A DNA stretch of 55,041 nt from Caballeronia arvi. Lineage in GTDB: Bacteria > Pseudomonadota > Gammaproteobacteria > Burkholderiales > Burkholderiaceae. The notes beneath the pieces are model-generated. The model was given only the letters and a program-made list of their open reading frames with translations, was not told the origin of the DNA and searched no databases. The position numbers and the translations under genes were made by a program. Each line of letters starts with the position of its first letter. The first letter of the stretch is position 1. This document shows, piece after piece, positions 1-8,862 of the stretch. The stretch spans positions 1 to 55,041 of the forward strand of contig NZ_FCOM02000053.1 of NCBI RefSeq assembly GCF_001544695.2. The letters run 5' to 3'.

Positions 1-95
1 GATACCTTCCCTGCCAGCGGCAAGCGATACTTCGCGAGTTGGCCGATCCCGATGTTTCGGTATTCCGGCCTTGGTTTCTTCAATGCTTCAGCCAC
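1..95 (-). CDS. sdhC: Succinate dehydrogenase cytochrome b556 subunit, N-terminal fragment
   Basis: Only the first 31 codons are in the window; the gene runs off the left edge. It starts at a GTG (93-95) and reads VAEALKKPRPEYRNIGIG then QLAKYRLPLAGKV, the typical beta-proteobacterial SdhC N-terminus just before its first membrane helix. A good ribosome site (GGAAGGGG on the minus strand, 103-110) sits 7 nt upstream and supports the GTG start. SdhC is a membrane anchor of complex II and helps bind haem b and quinone. The rest of sdhCDAB is presumably beyond the left edge. It is divergent from the LysR gene, with a 215-bp shared upstream region. Confidence 0.85.
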   Translation of the reverse strand, partial: MAEALKKPRPEYRNIGIGQLAKYRLPLAGKV

Positions 96-255
96 GGTTA
101 GACCCCTTCCCAATCTGGTTGACGATTCGCGCCGTCAAAGACGACGCGGGCGCGCGACTCGTCCAGCCTGTTTCGCTCGAAAGCGATCGGCGATGTAATT
201 GGGGAAAAGTTTCTAGCCCGCGCACTGCGCGATAGCGGTATTTTGTCGCGCGATT

Positions 256-273
256 GATATACTGTCCAATATC
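256..273. promoter_or_regulatory. Inverted repeat in the sdhC/lysR intergenic region
   Basis: GATAT (256-260), an 8-nt spacer and ATATC (269-273) form a perfect 5-bp dyad in an AT-rich stretch 38-55 bp before the LysR start codon. The dyad type and position fit a LysR autoregulatory site, but it is short and does not exactly match T-N11-A, so this is a suggestion. Nothing else in 96-310 is recognisable apart from the ribosome site of sdhC. Confidence 0.3.
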
Positions 274-310
274 TATCTCGTCTATCTGAAATACTTTTTA
301 AAGATATCGC

Positions 311-1207
311 ATGGAGCTGCGTCATATCCGCTATTTTCTGGCCGTCGCCGAGGAGCGCAATGTGACGCGCGCGGCCGAGCGGCTCGGCATCGGGCAGCCG
401 CCGCTCAGCCAGCAGATTCACGCGTTGGAAGACGAAATCGGCGTGCGGCTTTTTCGGCGCACGGGGCACGGCGTCGTGCTCACGGAAGCCGGCGAAGCGT
501 TTGCCGTCGATGCCAAGCGTCTCATGACCGACGCGCGTCTCGCCGTCGAAAAGGCGCAGAGCGCGGGCCGCGGCGAGATCGGGCAGCTCAATATCGGCTT
601 CACGGGATCGGCCGCGTTCAATCCGGTCGTCTCGAAGCTCATTCGCTCGTACCGGCAGGCGTATCCGAACGTCACGCTCACGCTCACCGAAGGCAACACC
701 GCGCAACTGCTCGCGCATCTCGACGCCGGCCGCGTGGACGTGGCCTTCGTTCGCCTCGGCAGCCAGTCGCCCGCCGGCGTGCAGATCAATCACATCGCCA
801 TCGAGCCGATGAAAATCGTGCTGCCCGCCACGCACAAGCTCGCGAAGAAGCGCAAGGTGCCGCTCGCCGCGCTCGCGGACGATCCGTTCGTGATGCTGCC
901 GCGCGAGGCGAGCCCGACCTTGCACGACGTCATCGTCGGTGCATGCCGCGAAGCCGGATTCGAGCCGGTCGCCGGGCAGCAGGCGCCGCAGCTTTCGTCG
1001 GTCGTGAATCTGGTCGCGGCGGAATTCGGCGTGTCGCTCGTGCCGGCGTCCGTGTGCCAGATTCAGGTCGATGGCGTCGCGTACACCGACGCCCTCGGCA
1101 GCGCGATCACGATTCGTCTCGCGCTGGCATCGCGCATCGACGCGACGCCCGCCAAAACCGCGAATTTCCTCGATATCGCACGGCGGGTCGCTACGTCATC
1201 GGCGTGA
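311..1207 (+). CDS. LysR-family transcriptional regulator (BenM/CatM-like)
   Basis: A 298-residue protein of normal LysR length. Residues about 18-45 form the winged helix-turn-helix, with the signature QPPLSQQI at 29-36, typical of the BenM/CatM/CbnR branch. The remainder, from about residue 90, is a periplasmic-binding-protein-like effector domain. Its start ATG lies just after an AT-rich stretch; no strong ribosome site is seen. It is divergent from sdhC and upstream of the carbonic anhydrase, with 112 bp between. Family members usually regulate a neighbouring gene in response to a small aromatic or organic acid; which gene this one controls cannot be read from the sequence. Confidence 0.9.
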   Translation: MELRHIRYFLAVAEERNVTRAAERLGIGQPPLSQQIHALEDEIGVRLFRRTGHGVVLTEAGEAFAVDAKRLMTDARLAVEKAQSAGRGEIGQLNIGFTGSAAFNPVVSKLIRSYRQAYPNVTLTLTEGNTAQLLAHLDAGRVDVAFVRLGSQSPAGVQINHIAIEPMKIVLPATHKLAKKRKVPLAALADDPFVMLPREASPTLHDVIVGACREAGFEPVAGQQAPQLSSVVNLVAAEFGVSLVPASVCQIQVDGVAYTDALGSAITIRLALASRIDATPAKTANFLDIARRVATSSA

Positions 1208-1319
1208 CATTGTCATCAGAACAAGCGCGCATTGCTTTCGACGCATTTCCGTTGAACACTTCTGCTGGCAACAGAGCGTCAAAGAAGGCCCAATCCTTTC
1301 GAGATCGAGGAGCAAGGTC

Positions 1320-2063
1320 ATGCGCGAAGAATCGAAGCATCCGCTGCACTGCACGGCCTGCCGCCGGGGCTTTCTCAAATCGGCATCCGCGACCCTCGCC
1401 GGACTCGCCCTCCCGTCTCTTCTTACGATACCCGCCCACGCCGATGCGCTCACCAAAGCGCAGCGCGACGGCATGACGCCCGAGCAGATCATCCAGGCGA
1501 TGAAGCGCGGCAACGAGCGCTTTCAGAAAGGCGAACGCAAGCCGCGCAATTACCTGAATGAACAGAAAGCGAGCGCAAAAGGCCAGTATCCGGCGGCCGT
1601 GCTGCTCAGTTGCATCGATTCGCGCGCGCCCGCGGAAGTCATCATGGATCTGGGTATCGGCGATATCTTCAATTGCCGCATCGCTGGCAATATCGAGAAC
1701 GCCGATATCCTCGGCAGCATGGAATTCGCGACCAAGCTGATGGGCGCGAAAGTCGTGCTCGTAATGGGGCATACCTCGTGCGGCGCGATCAAAGGCGCGA
1801 TAGCCGACGTCGAACTGGGCAATCTCACCGGCTTGCTCGCGCGCGTCAAACCGGCCGTCGACGCCACGCAATACGATGGCGAACGCACGGCGACCAATTA
1901 CGCATTCGTCGATAAGGTCGCGCGCAAGAACGTCGAACTGACGCTCGCGAACATTCGCCGCGACAGCACCGTGCTCAACGAAATGGAAAGCCAGCACGCG
2001 ATCAAGATCGCCGGCGCGATGTACAACATCAGCACCGGCGCAGTGGAATTTTTCAGTTCCTAA
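1320..2063 (+). CDS. Exported beta-class carbonic anhydrase with Tat signal
   Basis: This 247-residue protein interconverts CO2 and bicarbonate by its family. The zinc site is complete: Cys98, Asp100 and Arg102 (the CxDxR motif), then His151 and Cys154 (HxxC). Residues 15-20 (RRGFLK) followed by a hydrophobic stretch and an AHA site near residue 41 form a Tat-type signal, so the enzyme probably acts in the periplasm. The ATG at 1320 was chosen because it places the twin arginine near the N-terminus and follows a GAGG/AAGG purine stretch; the frame is open further upstream but overlaps the LysR gene. Its TAA stop shares three bases with the stop of the convergent symporter gene. Confidence 0.92.
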   Translation: MREESKHPLHCTACRRGFLKSASATLAGLALPSLLTIPAHADALTKAQRDGMTPEQIIQAMKRGNERFQKGERKPRNYLNEQKASAKGQYPAAVLLSCIDSRAPAEVIMDLGIGDIFNCRIAGNIENADILGSMEFATKLMGAKVVLVMGHTSCGAIKGAIADVELGNLTGLLARVKPAVDATQYDGERTATNYAFVDKVARKNVELTLANIRRDSTVLNEMESQHAIKIAGAMYNISTGAVEFFSS

Positions 2064-3643
2064 CTTTCGACGCGCTCGCGAACGTCTTCCTGCTTCGCGA
2101 CCGCATCGCGTTTCTTCGACCAATACGCGGTCCGCACGCCGATCTCTTCCGATACGAACGGCCCGCCGCGCGTCGCGCGGTAATGCGCGAGCGCCTTGTA
2201 CACGAGACGTTGCCCGATCAGCAGAATCGGCACGTTGAGCAGAACCATCACGATGTTCATCAGATCGGACAGCGCCCAGAGATTCGGCAATTCGAGTCCG
2301 GCCAGCACGGTGAGCGCGCCGAACGGCACGAACACGAGCGAGCCGACCACACGAATGCCCGTGATGAAACGCGGACTGCGCGAAATGAAGTTCGCCGAGA
2401 TCTCCGCGAATGAAATCATGCCGAGCAAGGTGGTGAATGCGAAGAGCCCGTAGCACACGCACATCACGATCTTCACGACCTGCGCGACCGAAACCGGCAC
2501 GAGCGTTTCCACCGATGCGAGATAGACCGTGATCTTCGAGGCCCTGACCGATTCCCACGCCTGGCCATCGACGGTTCCGGTCCACACGTGCGCCATCACG
2601 ACGATGAAGCCGGTCATCGTGCAGATGACCATCGTGTCGAAGAACACGCCGAGACTCTGCACGAAGCCCTGTTCGCACGGGTGATCGTTATCGGCGATGG
2701 CCGCGGCCATCGTGATGGTGCCCTGCCCCGCCTCGTTCGACATCAGCCCGCGCTTGACGCCCTGCGCGAGCGCGGTGCCGATCGCGCCGCCGAAGAGCGC
2801 ATGCGGCGCGAACGCACCGACGATCACCTCATGAAAGAAGTACGGAATCAGCGGCAGATTGATCAGGATGATGACGAGCGACATCAGGCAGAAGAGCGCC
2901 GCCTTGATGGGCACGAGCACATCGGTATAGGCGGTCACGCGCCGGATGCCGCCCATGATGATGAACGCGCACGCCGCGACGAGCGCGACCGCGATGACGT
3001 AATACACCGTCGACTGACGCGCGAGATGCGCGCCGGACACCGTATCGGCGATGGTGCCGATTGCGGTGAACACGTTGAACGTTTGCGGCGGCACGTTGAA
3101 AAGCGCATAGACGATGAACACGACCGACAGGAACGTGCCGACGATGCGCCTGTCGCCGAGAACGCGCCGCCCGTAGAACGGCAGGCCGCCGACGAACTCG
3201 TCGTGCTTCTTCTCCTTGAAGAGCTGCGCGAGCGTCGATTCCATGAACGCCGTGGCCATGCCGAAGAATGCGGCGACCCACATCCAGAACAACGCGCCCG
3301 GCCCGCCGACGGAGATCGCGCCCGTGATGCCGACGATATTACCCGGCCCCGCGCGCATCGCGAGCCCGAGCATGAACGACGCCAGCGCGCTGACGCCGGT
3401 CTTCGACGTCTGCCGCCGCAACATGATGCGCACGATCTTGCCGACGTTCATCGTCTGGATGAAACGCGTGCGGATCGTGAAATGGATGCCCACGCCGACG
3501 AGCAGAAGAATCGCGAACGAAAACTGCCCGAGCACGGGAATGCGCGACCAGGCCTTGAAATTGGTGGGGAAATCCCACAAGAAATCCGAGATGGGCGCAA
3601 TGAAGGCAAACAATGCATTCACGGACTGGAAGAGACTTTCCAC
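2060..3643 (-). CDS. Sodium:alanine/glycine symporter, AGCS family
   Basis: A 527-residue polytopic inner-membrane protein with about ten hydrophobic helices. The segment around residues 84-110 (GVSALASFMLG followed by AGPGNIVGITGAI) is the AGCS signature region, and EAGQGTITMAAA-type text follows later, both features of alanine or glycine:cation symporters. The GTG start at 3641-3643 is supported by an AAAGGAA ribosome site 8 nt upstream. The N-terminus has about 60 residues before the first conserved helices, as in the longer AGCS members. Substrate is not determined. It is convergent with the carbonic anhydrase. Confidence 0.9.
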   Translation of the reverse strand: MESLFQSVNALFAFIAPISDFLWDFPTNFKAWSRIPVLGQFSFAILLLVGVGIHFTIRTRFIQTMNVGKIVRIMLRRQTSKTGVSALASFMLGLAMRAGPGNIVGITGAISVGGPGALFWMWVAAFFGMATAFMESTLAQLFKEKKHDEFVGGLPFYGRRVLGDRRIVGTFLSVVFIVYALFNVPPQTFNVFTAIGTIADTVSGAHLARQSTVYYVIAVALVAACAFIIMGGIRRVTAYTDVLVPIKAALFCLMSLVIILINLPLIPYFFHEVIVGAFAPHALFGGAIGTALAQGVKRGLMSNEAGQGTITMAAAIADNDHPCEQGFVQSLGVFFDTMVICTMTGFIVVMAHVWTGTVDGQAWESVRASKITVYLASVETLVPVSVAQVVKIVMCVCYGLFAFTTLLGMISFAEISANFISRSPRFITGIRVVGSLVFVPFGALTVLAGLELPNLWALSDLMNIVMVLLNVPILLIGQRLVYKALAHYRATRGGPFVSEEIGVRTAYWSKKRDAVAKQEDVRERVES

Positions 3644-3727
3644 GCGTGGCGTTCCTTTCGTGCTTCGGCCTGTCCTGAACAGGCGTTCGGAATGTTAATA
3701 AACCAATGTCGTTCGACGCTGGCGGAC

Positions 3728-3743
3728 GTGCCTGCGCAGGCAC
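3728..3743. repeat. Perfect 16-bp palindrome upstream of the AGCS gene
   Basis: GTGCCTGCGCAGGCAC is a perfect palindrome 84-100 bp before the symporter start. A second, shorter inverted repeat (GCCTG at 3668-3672, CAGGC at 3680-3684) lies closer to it. Either could be an operator or an intergenic stem. The rest of 3644-3887 shows no gene. Confidence 0.4.
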
Positions 3744-3887
3744 GGAATCGCAGGAAGGCTGCGATTATACGGGCCCGCGGAAGCCGTCCAGGGAAGCCTT
3801 CCTCTTAATAGCCAGTGGCGAAGCTGAAAGCGGCGATCGTGTGGACAGACCGTTAGTTGCGATGTAATGTGCGTATTCTCCAGTCGA

Positions 3888-4835
3888 TCAATTCAAAGCC
3901 ACCGCAGCTGCCGCGCCCACGGGCGTCCCCTGCACCGCCACCGATTGCTGTCCGTCCGGCCCCACGGGCACATCGCCGACGAGCGTCGTGCGATACAACT
4001 GGCGATCGAAGTCGAGATCGAAGATATCGCTGGGCGCGAGATGCGCGGTCGTGCGGTTGTCCCAGAACGCGATGCTTCCCGGCTCCCATTTGAAGCGCAC
4101 CGTGAATTCCGGCCGCGTAACGTGCTCCCACAGCAGTTCGAGCAACACCTGACTCTCGCGCGGCGCGAGCCCCACGACATGCTTGAGAAACCCCGGACTC
4201 ACATACAGCGCGCGCTCGCCGGTCTCGGGATGTACGTGCACGAGCGGATGCTCGCTCACGAGCGTGTGATCGCTGACTGCTTTCGTGAACGCATCGGTGC
4301 CGCTCGCGCCTTGCGGCGGCGCGAAGCGATGCACGCCGAGCAAGCCATCGACGAAAGCGCGCAGCGGCGCGGAGAGCTTCTCGTAAGCGATCACGAGATT
4401 GGTCCATTGCGTGTCGCCGCCATAGGGCGGAATCGTCACGCCGCGCAGAATCGACGCGAACGGCGGATTCACCGCGGCGGTGACATCCGTATGCCATCCG
4501 GTCCACGGCCGCAAAACCGACGGGCCGTCGAAGCGCGTGGCCTTGCGGAACTTCGAGATCGAATAGATTTCCGGATGTCCTTCGACATGACCGAACACCG
4601 GATGCCCGACCGTGAGCTCGCCGAATTGCGCCGAGAACGCGATGTGCTGCTCGTGGCTCAGAAACTGCTCGCGAAAGAAGACCACGCGCCATTGAAGCAA
4701 CGCGGCGCGGATCGCTTTGACCTGCCCGGACGACAAAGGGCGCGTGAGATCGACACCGCTGATTTCCGCGCCGATATGCGCCGAAAGCGGACTGACCGTC
4801 AGATCGGTATCATGCTGGATGGCGGCTGCATTCAT
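3888..4835 (-). CDS. TauD/TfdA-family Fe(II)/2-oxoglutarate dioxygenase
   Basis: A 315-residue cytosolic enzyme. The iron facial triad is visible as His115-x-Asp117 (WHTD) and His265, with Arg278 and Arg282 available to bind 2-oxoglutarate. Family members cleave taurine, other sulfonates or alkyl sulfate esters to release sulfite or sulfate, or hydroxylate other small acids. The start is backed by an AAGGAAG ribosome site 8 nt upstream. It is the last gene of a minus-strand set with the binding protein 35 bp upstream and a TonB-dependent receptor before that. This context favours an organosulfur substrate, such as an alkyl sulfate as for AtsK, but that is inference. Confidence 0.88.
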   Translation of the reverse strand: MNAAAIQHDTDLTVSPLSAHIGAEISGVDLTRPLSSGQVKAIRAALLQWRVVFFREQFLSHEQHIAFSAQFGELTVGHPVFGHVEGHPEIYSISKFRKATRFDGPSVLRPWTGWHTDVTAAVNPPFASILRGVTIPPYGGDTQWTNLVIAYEKLSAPLRAFVDGLLGVHRFAPPQGASGTDAFTKAVSDHTLVSEHPLVHVHPETGERALYVSPGFLKHVVGLAPRESQVLLELLWEHVTRPEFTVRFKWEPGSIAFWDNRTTAHLAPSDIFDLDFDRQLYRTTLVGDVPVGPDGQQSVAVQGTPVGAAAAVALN

Positions 4836-4870
4836 TGTTCGGCTTCCTTATCAATTTGAAATGGATGCGC

Positions 4871-5887
4871 TCAACTGCCCTGCGCGTTGGTCTTGTCGGC
4901 GAAAAAGTAGTCACGCCACGACTTCGGCTCGTGTCGAATCACACCGACCTTGTGCAGAAACGTACCGAGTTGCAGCGTGTTTTGCGGTGTCGTCGCGAAG
5001 CTCGTGTCCTTGTCGCTCAGAATGCGTTCGACGAATGCGGACGACAGCTTCGAGTTGTCCTGTCGGATGTAGATGGCGGCGGCTTGCGCCTTGTCCTTCG
5101 CGACGAGCCGCGCCGCGTCGTCGAGCGCCGCGCGCACGGCGGCATAGGTCTTCGGATTGTCCTTGCGCCATTTGTCGGAAGTCACGACGACGCTGCCCGT
5201 CGACGGCCCGCCGAGAATCTCCGTCGAACTCGTCACCTTGTGGATCTTCGGGTTTTCGAGTTCCTGATACTGATAAGGCGCATTCGAGAAATGCAGATTG
5301 ATGACCGAGTTGCCGGACAACATCGCGGTGGTCGCATCGGCGTGCGGCATGTTGACCTCGAAGCGGTCGAGACGCCCATAGTCGGCATCGCCGAACGCCT
5401 GCGCCGACGCCATCTGCAACAGCCGCCCCTGCTGCGACACCGCCACCGACACCACCGCGATGCGATCCTTCTCGCCGATATCCTTCACGCTGCGAATGCG
5501 CGGATCGTTCGTCACGAGATAGACCGGCACCGCGCTTTGCGCCGCGATCGCGCGAAAGTCCTGATGCCCGCGCGTGCGGTCCCAGATCGTCATCAACGGC
5601 CCGATGCCGATGGTCGCGATATCCGCTGCACCCGACAGCAACGACTCGTTCACCGCCGCGCCGCCCGAGAGCGTGTTCCATTGCACGTCGATATCGAGGC
5701 CCGCACGCGCACCCGCTTTCTCGATGAGCTTCTGGTCCTTCGCCACCTTGAGCAGCAGCGAGCCGATGCCGTATTGATCGACGACCTTCACCTTGCCTTC
5801 GGCGTGCGCAGACTGCAAAGGCCAGGCGAATGCCGCGATCGAAGCGAGCACGGCGAAGAAGCGCTGCAATGGAAAGGTCGGCGTCAT
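4871..5887 (-). CDS. ABC-type periplasmic substrate-binding protein (SsuA/TauA/NMT1-like)
   Basis: A 338-residue protein with a Sec signal peptide ending at about SAHA (residues 26-29). The mature part has the two-lobed fold of the aliphatic sulfonate/nitrate/taurine group: the VVDQYGIG start, LSGGAAVNESLLSGAADIA near residues 74-92 and IGEKDRIAV near 140. It would bind a small ligand in the periplasm for import. No permease or ATPase gene lies next to it, so it must share one from elsewhere or serve another role. It sits between a TonB-dependent receptor and a TauD-type dioxygenase on the same strand. Confidence 0.85.
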   Translation of the reverse strand: MTPTFPLQRFFAVLASIAAFAWPLQSAHAEGKVKVVDQYGIGSLLLKVAKDQKLIEKAGARAGLDIDVQWNTLSGGAAVNESLLSGAADIATIGIGPLMTIWDRTRGHQDFRAIAAQSAVPVYLVTNDPRIRSVKDIGEKDRIAVVSVAVSQQGRLLQMASAQAFGDADYGRLDRFEVNMPHADATTAMLSGNSVINLHFSNAPYQYQELENPKIHKVTSSTEILGGPSTGSVVVTSDKWRKDNPKTYAAVRAALDDAARLVAKDKAQAAAIYIRQDNSKLSSAFVERILSDKDTSFATTPQNTLQLGTFLHKVGVIRHEPKSWRDYFFADKTNAQGS

Positions 5888-6036
5888 GCGGGGTATCGTG
5901 AGAAGCGGCAGGCAATCAATGTACTTGCCGCTTCCTCACGCGCGAACTAAGAAATCCTGATACGGATAGCTTCGTTCGCGATAAAGCGCCGGAGAGAATG
6001 CGCTGCGCCATGAAGACGCAGTGCAATGAAACGTGC

Positions 6037-8229
6037 TTACCAGTGATAGTTCATGCCGGCGAAGACCTGACGTCCATAGCCGAACGCACACCAGCTGCCG
6101 TAGTAGCACGACGCAACGTATTCCTTGTTGAAGAGGTTCTGCGCGTTCACGTAAAGTTCCGCGCCCTTCAACTGCGCCGCCGCACGGCCGAGGTCGTAGC
6201 GCAGCACGGCATCGACGAGGAAGAAGCTCGATACCTTGAAGCTGTTGTCGCTGCTGTACGTCGTGCCGGTGTAGCGTCCGCCCGCGCCCATCGAGAGACC
6301 GGCGAGCGGCCCGCGATTGACGGTGTAATACGCCCACAACGAAGCCTGATTCTGCGGAATCGCGGGCAGGAACTTGCCTTCCAGACCGCTGTTGTCCTTC
6401 GTGTACTTCGTGTTCAGATACGTGTAGCTCGCGGTGACGTTCAGCGAATCGGTGAGGCTCGCCTTCGCTTCGAGCTCGACGCCGAGCGATCGCGCTTCGC
6501 CGGCCGCCGTCTGGAAGGCCGGGTTGTCCGCATTGACGGTCAGCAGGTTCTTGCGCGTCAGATCGAACAGCGCGGCCGAGAAGAACGCGTTGTAACCCTT
6601 CGGCGCGAACTTCACGCCGAGTTCATATTGACGCCCGCGCTCCGGCGAGAACTGCTGGCCGTTGATATCGGTGCCTGCCTGCGGCGTGAACGATTCGGTA
6701 TAGCTGAAGTACGGCGCGATGCCGCTGTCGAACACATACGACAAACCGGCGCGCCACGTGAACGCGCGATCGAACTGATGCGAGACGATGTTGTACGTCG
6801 TGTTGTTCGAATCGCTGCTCGCCCAGTCTTCGCGTCCGCCGAGCGTGAGGATCACGTTGCCCCAGCGCAGTTGGTCCTGCGCATAGACGCCGTACTGCGT
6901 GCCGCTCAACACCTGGTGATAGCGGTCAGGCGGCGTGATCGCCTGGTTGTAGTCCGGCGCGAACATGTCGAGCGTCGGTGCAGCGCCGAAGCCCGCATCG
7001 AAGTTGCTCGCGTAATGCTGATAGTCGAAGCCGAACAGCACCGCATGCTCGATTGAGCCCGTCGAGAAATTGCCTTCGACCTGATTGTCGAAGCTGATCG
7101 TGTTGAGATTGTCCTTCGACGCCGCCGTGCCGCGATCGAGCGTGCGCAGATCGTCTTCGAGCGCGCTCGCATAGACGCTCTTGTAGTCCTGCGCCAGATG
7201 GATCAGGCGGCCGGTCGAGCGGAACGTCCACGCGTTGTTGAGCTTGCGGTCGAACTTGTAGCCGATCGCTTCCTGCACGCGATTGAAGCTCTCGAAGTTG
7301 TGATCGCCGTCGTAGAAATCGCTGGACAGCTTGCCGTTCGGATTGAACAGCACCGTGCCTTGCGGCGGCACGCTGCCGTACGACGTGCTGCGCGGATCGT
7401 GCTGATACAGGCCGTACAGCGTGAGCGAGGTCTTGTTATCGGGACGCCACGTGAACGACGGCGCAATCGCGATGCGCTTGTTCATCGTCGATTCGACCTG
7501 TCCGTCTTCCGAACGCACGAGCCCGGTGATGCGATACAGATAGCGCTGATCGCCCGCGATCGGGCCGGAGAAATCGAACGTGGCCTGCTTGTGCGCGTAG
7601 TTGCCGAACTCGACGCCCACTTCGTGCAGCGGCACGACGGTCGGCAGCTTGCTTTCCTGATCGAGCAGGCCGCCCGCCGCCGCCTGCCCGTAGAGCACCG
7701 ACACCGGGCCCTTGAGCACTTCGATACGTTCCATCAAGAAGGGATCGAGCTGCGGCACCGCGTACCACGCGTTATCGAGCAGCTTGAGACCGTTCCAGTA
7801 CTTGTCGGCGTCGAAGCCGCGCACCTTCAGCAGGTCATAGCGCGTCGCGATGCCGCCGCGCGTTTCGGGTGTCACGCCCGACACGTAGCGCACGGCCGCG
7901 TTGAGCGTCTGCGCGTTCTGCTGGTCCATCTGCTCGCGCGTGACGACCGAGACGGACTGCGGCGTTTCGAGCAGTGACGCGCTGTTCTTGAGCGCCGTCG
8001 ATTCCTTCGCGACATAGCCTTTCGTCGGACCATAAGGCTGGTCCTCGTTCTGCGCCGTCACCTTGACGGCGGGCAGCGTGCTGTCGGCCGGCGCCGCGAC
8101 CACGGGTTCCGATGCCCCCGGCGGCGCGTCCGCCGACTGCGCGTAGGCGAGCGGCGCGACGGCGAACAGCAGCAGCGCAGCCAGCTTCAAAGGCCGCAGG
8201 GCGACCGGGTTCGTATCACCTGATTTCAT
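6037..8229 (-). CDS. TonB-dependent outer-membrane receptor (siderophore type)
   Basis: An outer-membrane gated channel of about 730 residues. A signal peptide ends near PLAYAQS, followed by an LPAVKVTAQ TonB-box-like stretch, the plug domain (SLLETPQSVSVVTREQM) and a long beta-barrel ending in an aromatic residue (GMNYHW), as needed for barrel insertion. Three in-frame ATGs occur at 8247, 8235 and 8229; the last is preferred because AAGAGAA lies about 6 nt upstream and it gives a compact signal peptide. It heads the minus-strand set leading to the binding protein and dioxygenase, 149 bp away. The plug resembles ferric siderophore receptors, yet the neighbours suggest organosulfur uptake, so the ligand is open. 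Confidence 0.9.
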   Translation of the reverse strand: MKSGDTNPVALRPLKLAALLLFAVAPLAYAQSADAPPGASEPVVAAPADSTLPAVKVTAQNEDQPYGPTKGYVAKESTALKNSASLLETPQSVSVVTREQMDQQNAQTLNAAVRYVSGVTPETRGGIATRYDLLKVRGFDADKYWNGLKLLDNAWYAVPQLDPFLMERIEVLKGPVSVLYGQAAAGGLLDQESKLPTVVPLHEVGVEFGNYAHKQATFDFSGPIAGDQRYLYRITGLVRSEDGQVESTMNKRIAIAPSFTWRPDNKTSLTLYGLYQHDPRSTSYGSVPPQGTVLFNPNGKLSSDFYDGDHNFESFNRVQEAIGYKFDRKLNNAWTFRSTGRLIHLAQDYKSVYASALEDDLRTLDRGTAASKDNLNTISFDNQVEGNFSTGSIEHAVLFGFDYQHYASNFDAGFGAAPTLDMFAPDYNQAITPPDRYHQVLSGTQYGVYAQDQLRWGNVILTLGGREDWASSDSNNTTYNIVSHQFDRAFTWRAGLSYVFDSGIAPYFSYTESFTPQAGTDINGQQFSPERGRQYELGVKFAPKGYNAFFSAALFDLTRKNLLTVNADNPAFQTAAGEARSLGVELEAKASLTDSLNVTASYTYLNTKYTKDNSGLEGKFLPAIPQNQASLWAYYTVNRGPLAGLSMGAGGRYTGTTYSSDNSFKVSSFFLVDAVLRYDLGRAAAQLKGAELYVNAQNLFNKEYVASCYYGSWCAFGYGRQVFAGMNYHW

Positions 8230-8260
8230 GCTCATTTCTCTTGACATCGTTGCGTGTGTA

Positions 8261-8280
8261 AATGCGAATCGTTATTATTT
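8261..8280. promoter_or_regulatory. Possible Fur box upstream of the TonB-dependent receptor
   Basis: AATGCGAATCGTTATTATTT lies about 30 bp before the preferred start of the receptor. It matches the 19-bp Fur consensus at about 10 positions, including the central AATCGTTAT dyad. The match is partial, so iron control is plausible but not established. Confidence 0.35.
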
Positions 8281-8389
8281 TGGTTGCGGATTGTGACTGG
8301 ACGTTTTGTATTTGTAAAGAAATGATTCAGGCGTTTTGGTCCGAATACGACAGGACCGGCGCTACTGGAGTGGGCGGCTGGAGGGGCTC

Positions 8390-8410
8390 GCGCAAAGCAA
8401 ACGTTTGCGC
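8390..8410. repeat. Inverted repeat GCGCAAA/TTTGCGC with central 12-bp palindrome
   Basis: GCGCAAA (8390-8396) pairs with TTTGCGC (8404-8410); alternatively the inner GCAAACGTTTGC (8397-8408) is a perfect palindrome. It lies about 40 bp past the stop of the DUF1801 gene and upstream of the receptor gene. It has no T-tract, so it could be an operator or a stem ending the upstream transcript. Confidence 0.35.
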
Positions 8411-8450
8411 GCGATCGCGTGCCGGACAGCGACGCAATCGCGCGTGCGGT

Positions 8451-8819
8451 CTACTTCAGGCGTGACCGATTGAACTCGATGGCCGCGCGCACGAGATTCT
8501 TCAGCGCCCGCGCATCGATCTTGTCGCCTTCGAAGAAATCGATCGCGCGCCGCGCGTTGCCTTCGAGGCCTGCATTGAAGAGCTTTTCGGGATCGGGAAG
8601 ACGCGCGCCGTGAGCGAAGGTGAGCTTCACTTTTCCCTTGTGGGCGTTGGCCACGGCGATCATGCCGTCGCGATACCACACCGGGCTGCCCATGTACTTC
8701 CACTCCTCGACGATCCCGTCATCCGCTGCGAGGATGATCTTGCGCATATTGGCGAAGGTCTCGCCGCGCCAGTCGGTGATGCCTGCAATCAACTCGTCGA
8801 TGCGTTGCGATGCGTCCAT
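8451..8819 (-). CDS. DUF1801-type small protein
   Basis: A 122-residue soluble protein of the DUF1801/YdhG-like fold (GIVEEWKYMGSPVWYRDGMI then VKLTFAHGARL), a family whose biochemical role is not settled. The start has a GGAGA ribosome site about 6 nt upstream. It is followed on the same strand by the receptor set 200 bp away and is probably monocistronic. Confidence 0.8.
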   Translation of the reverse strand: MDASQRIDELIAGITDWRGETFANMRKIILAADDGIVEEWKYMGSPVWYRDGMIAVANAHKGKVKLTFAHGARLPDPEKLFNAGLEGNARRAIDFFEGDKIDARALKNLVRAAIEFNRSRLK

Positions 8820-8862
8820 ATGATCTCCGTAGATAAGCGACGACGATCTTATCGCAGCGGCA

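Noticed and set aside
1071..1319. N-terminal extension of the carbonic anhydrase frame
   Set aside because: It overlaps the LysR gene, reads as low-quality Arg/Ser text and would bury the Tat signal.
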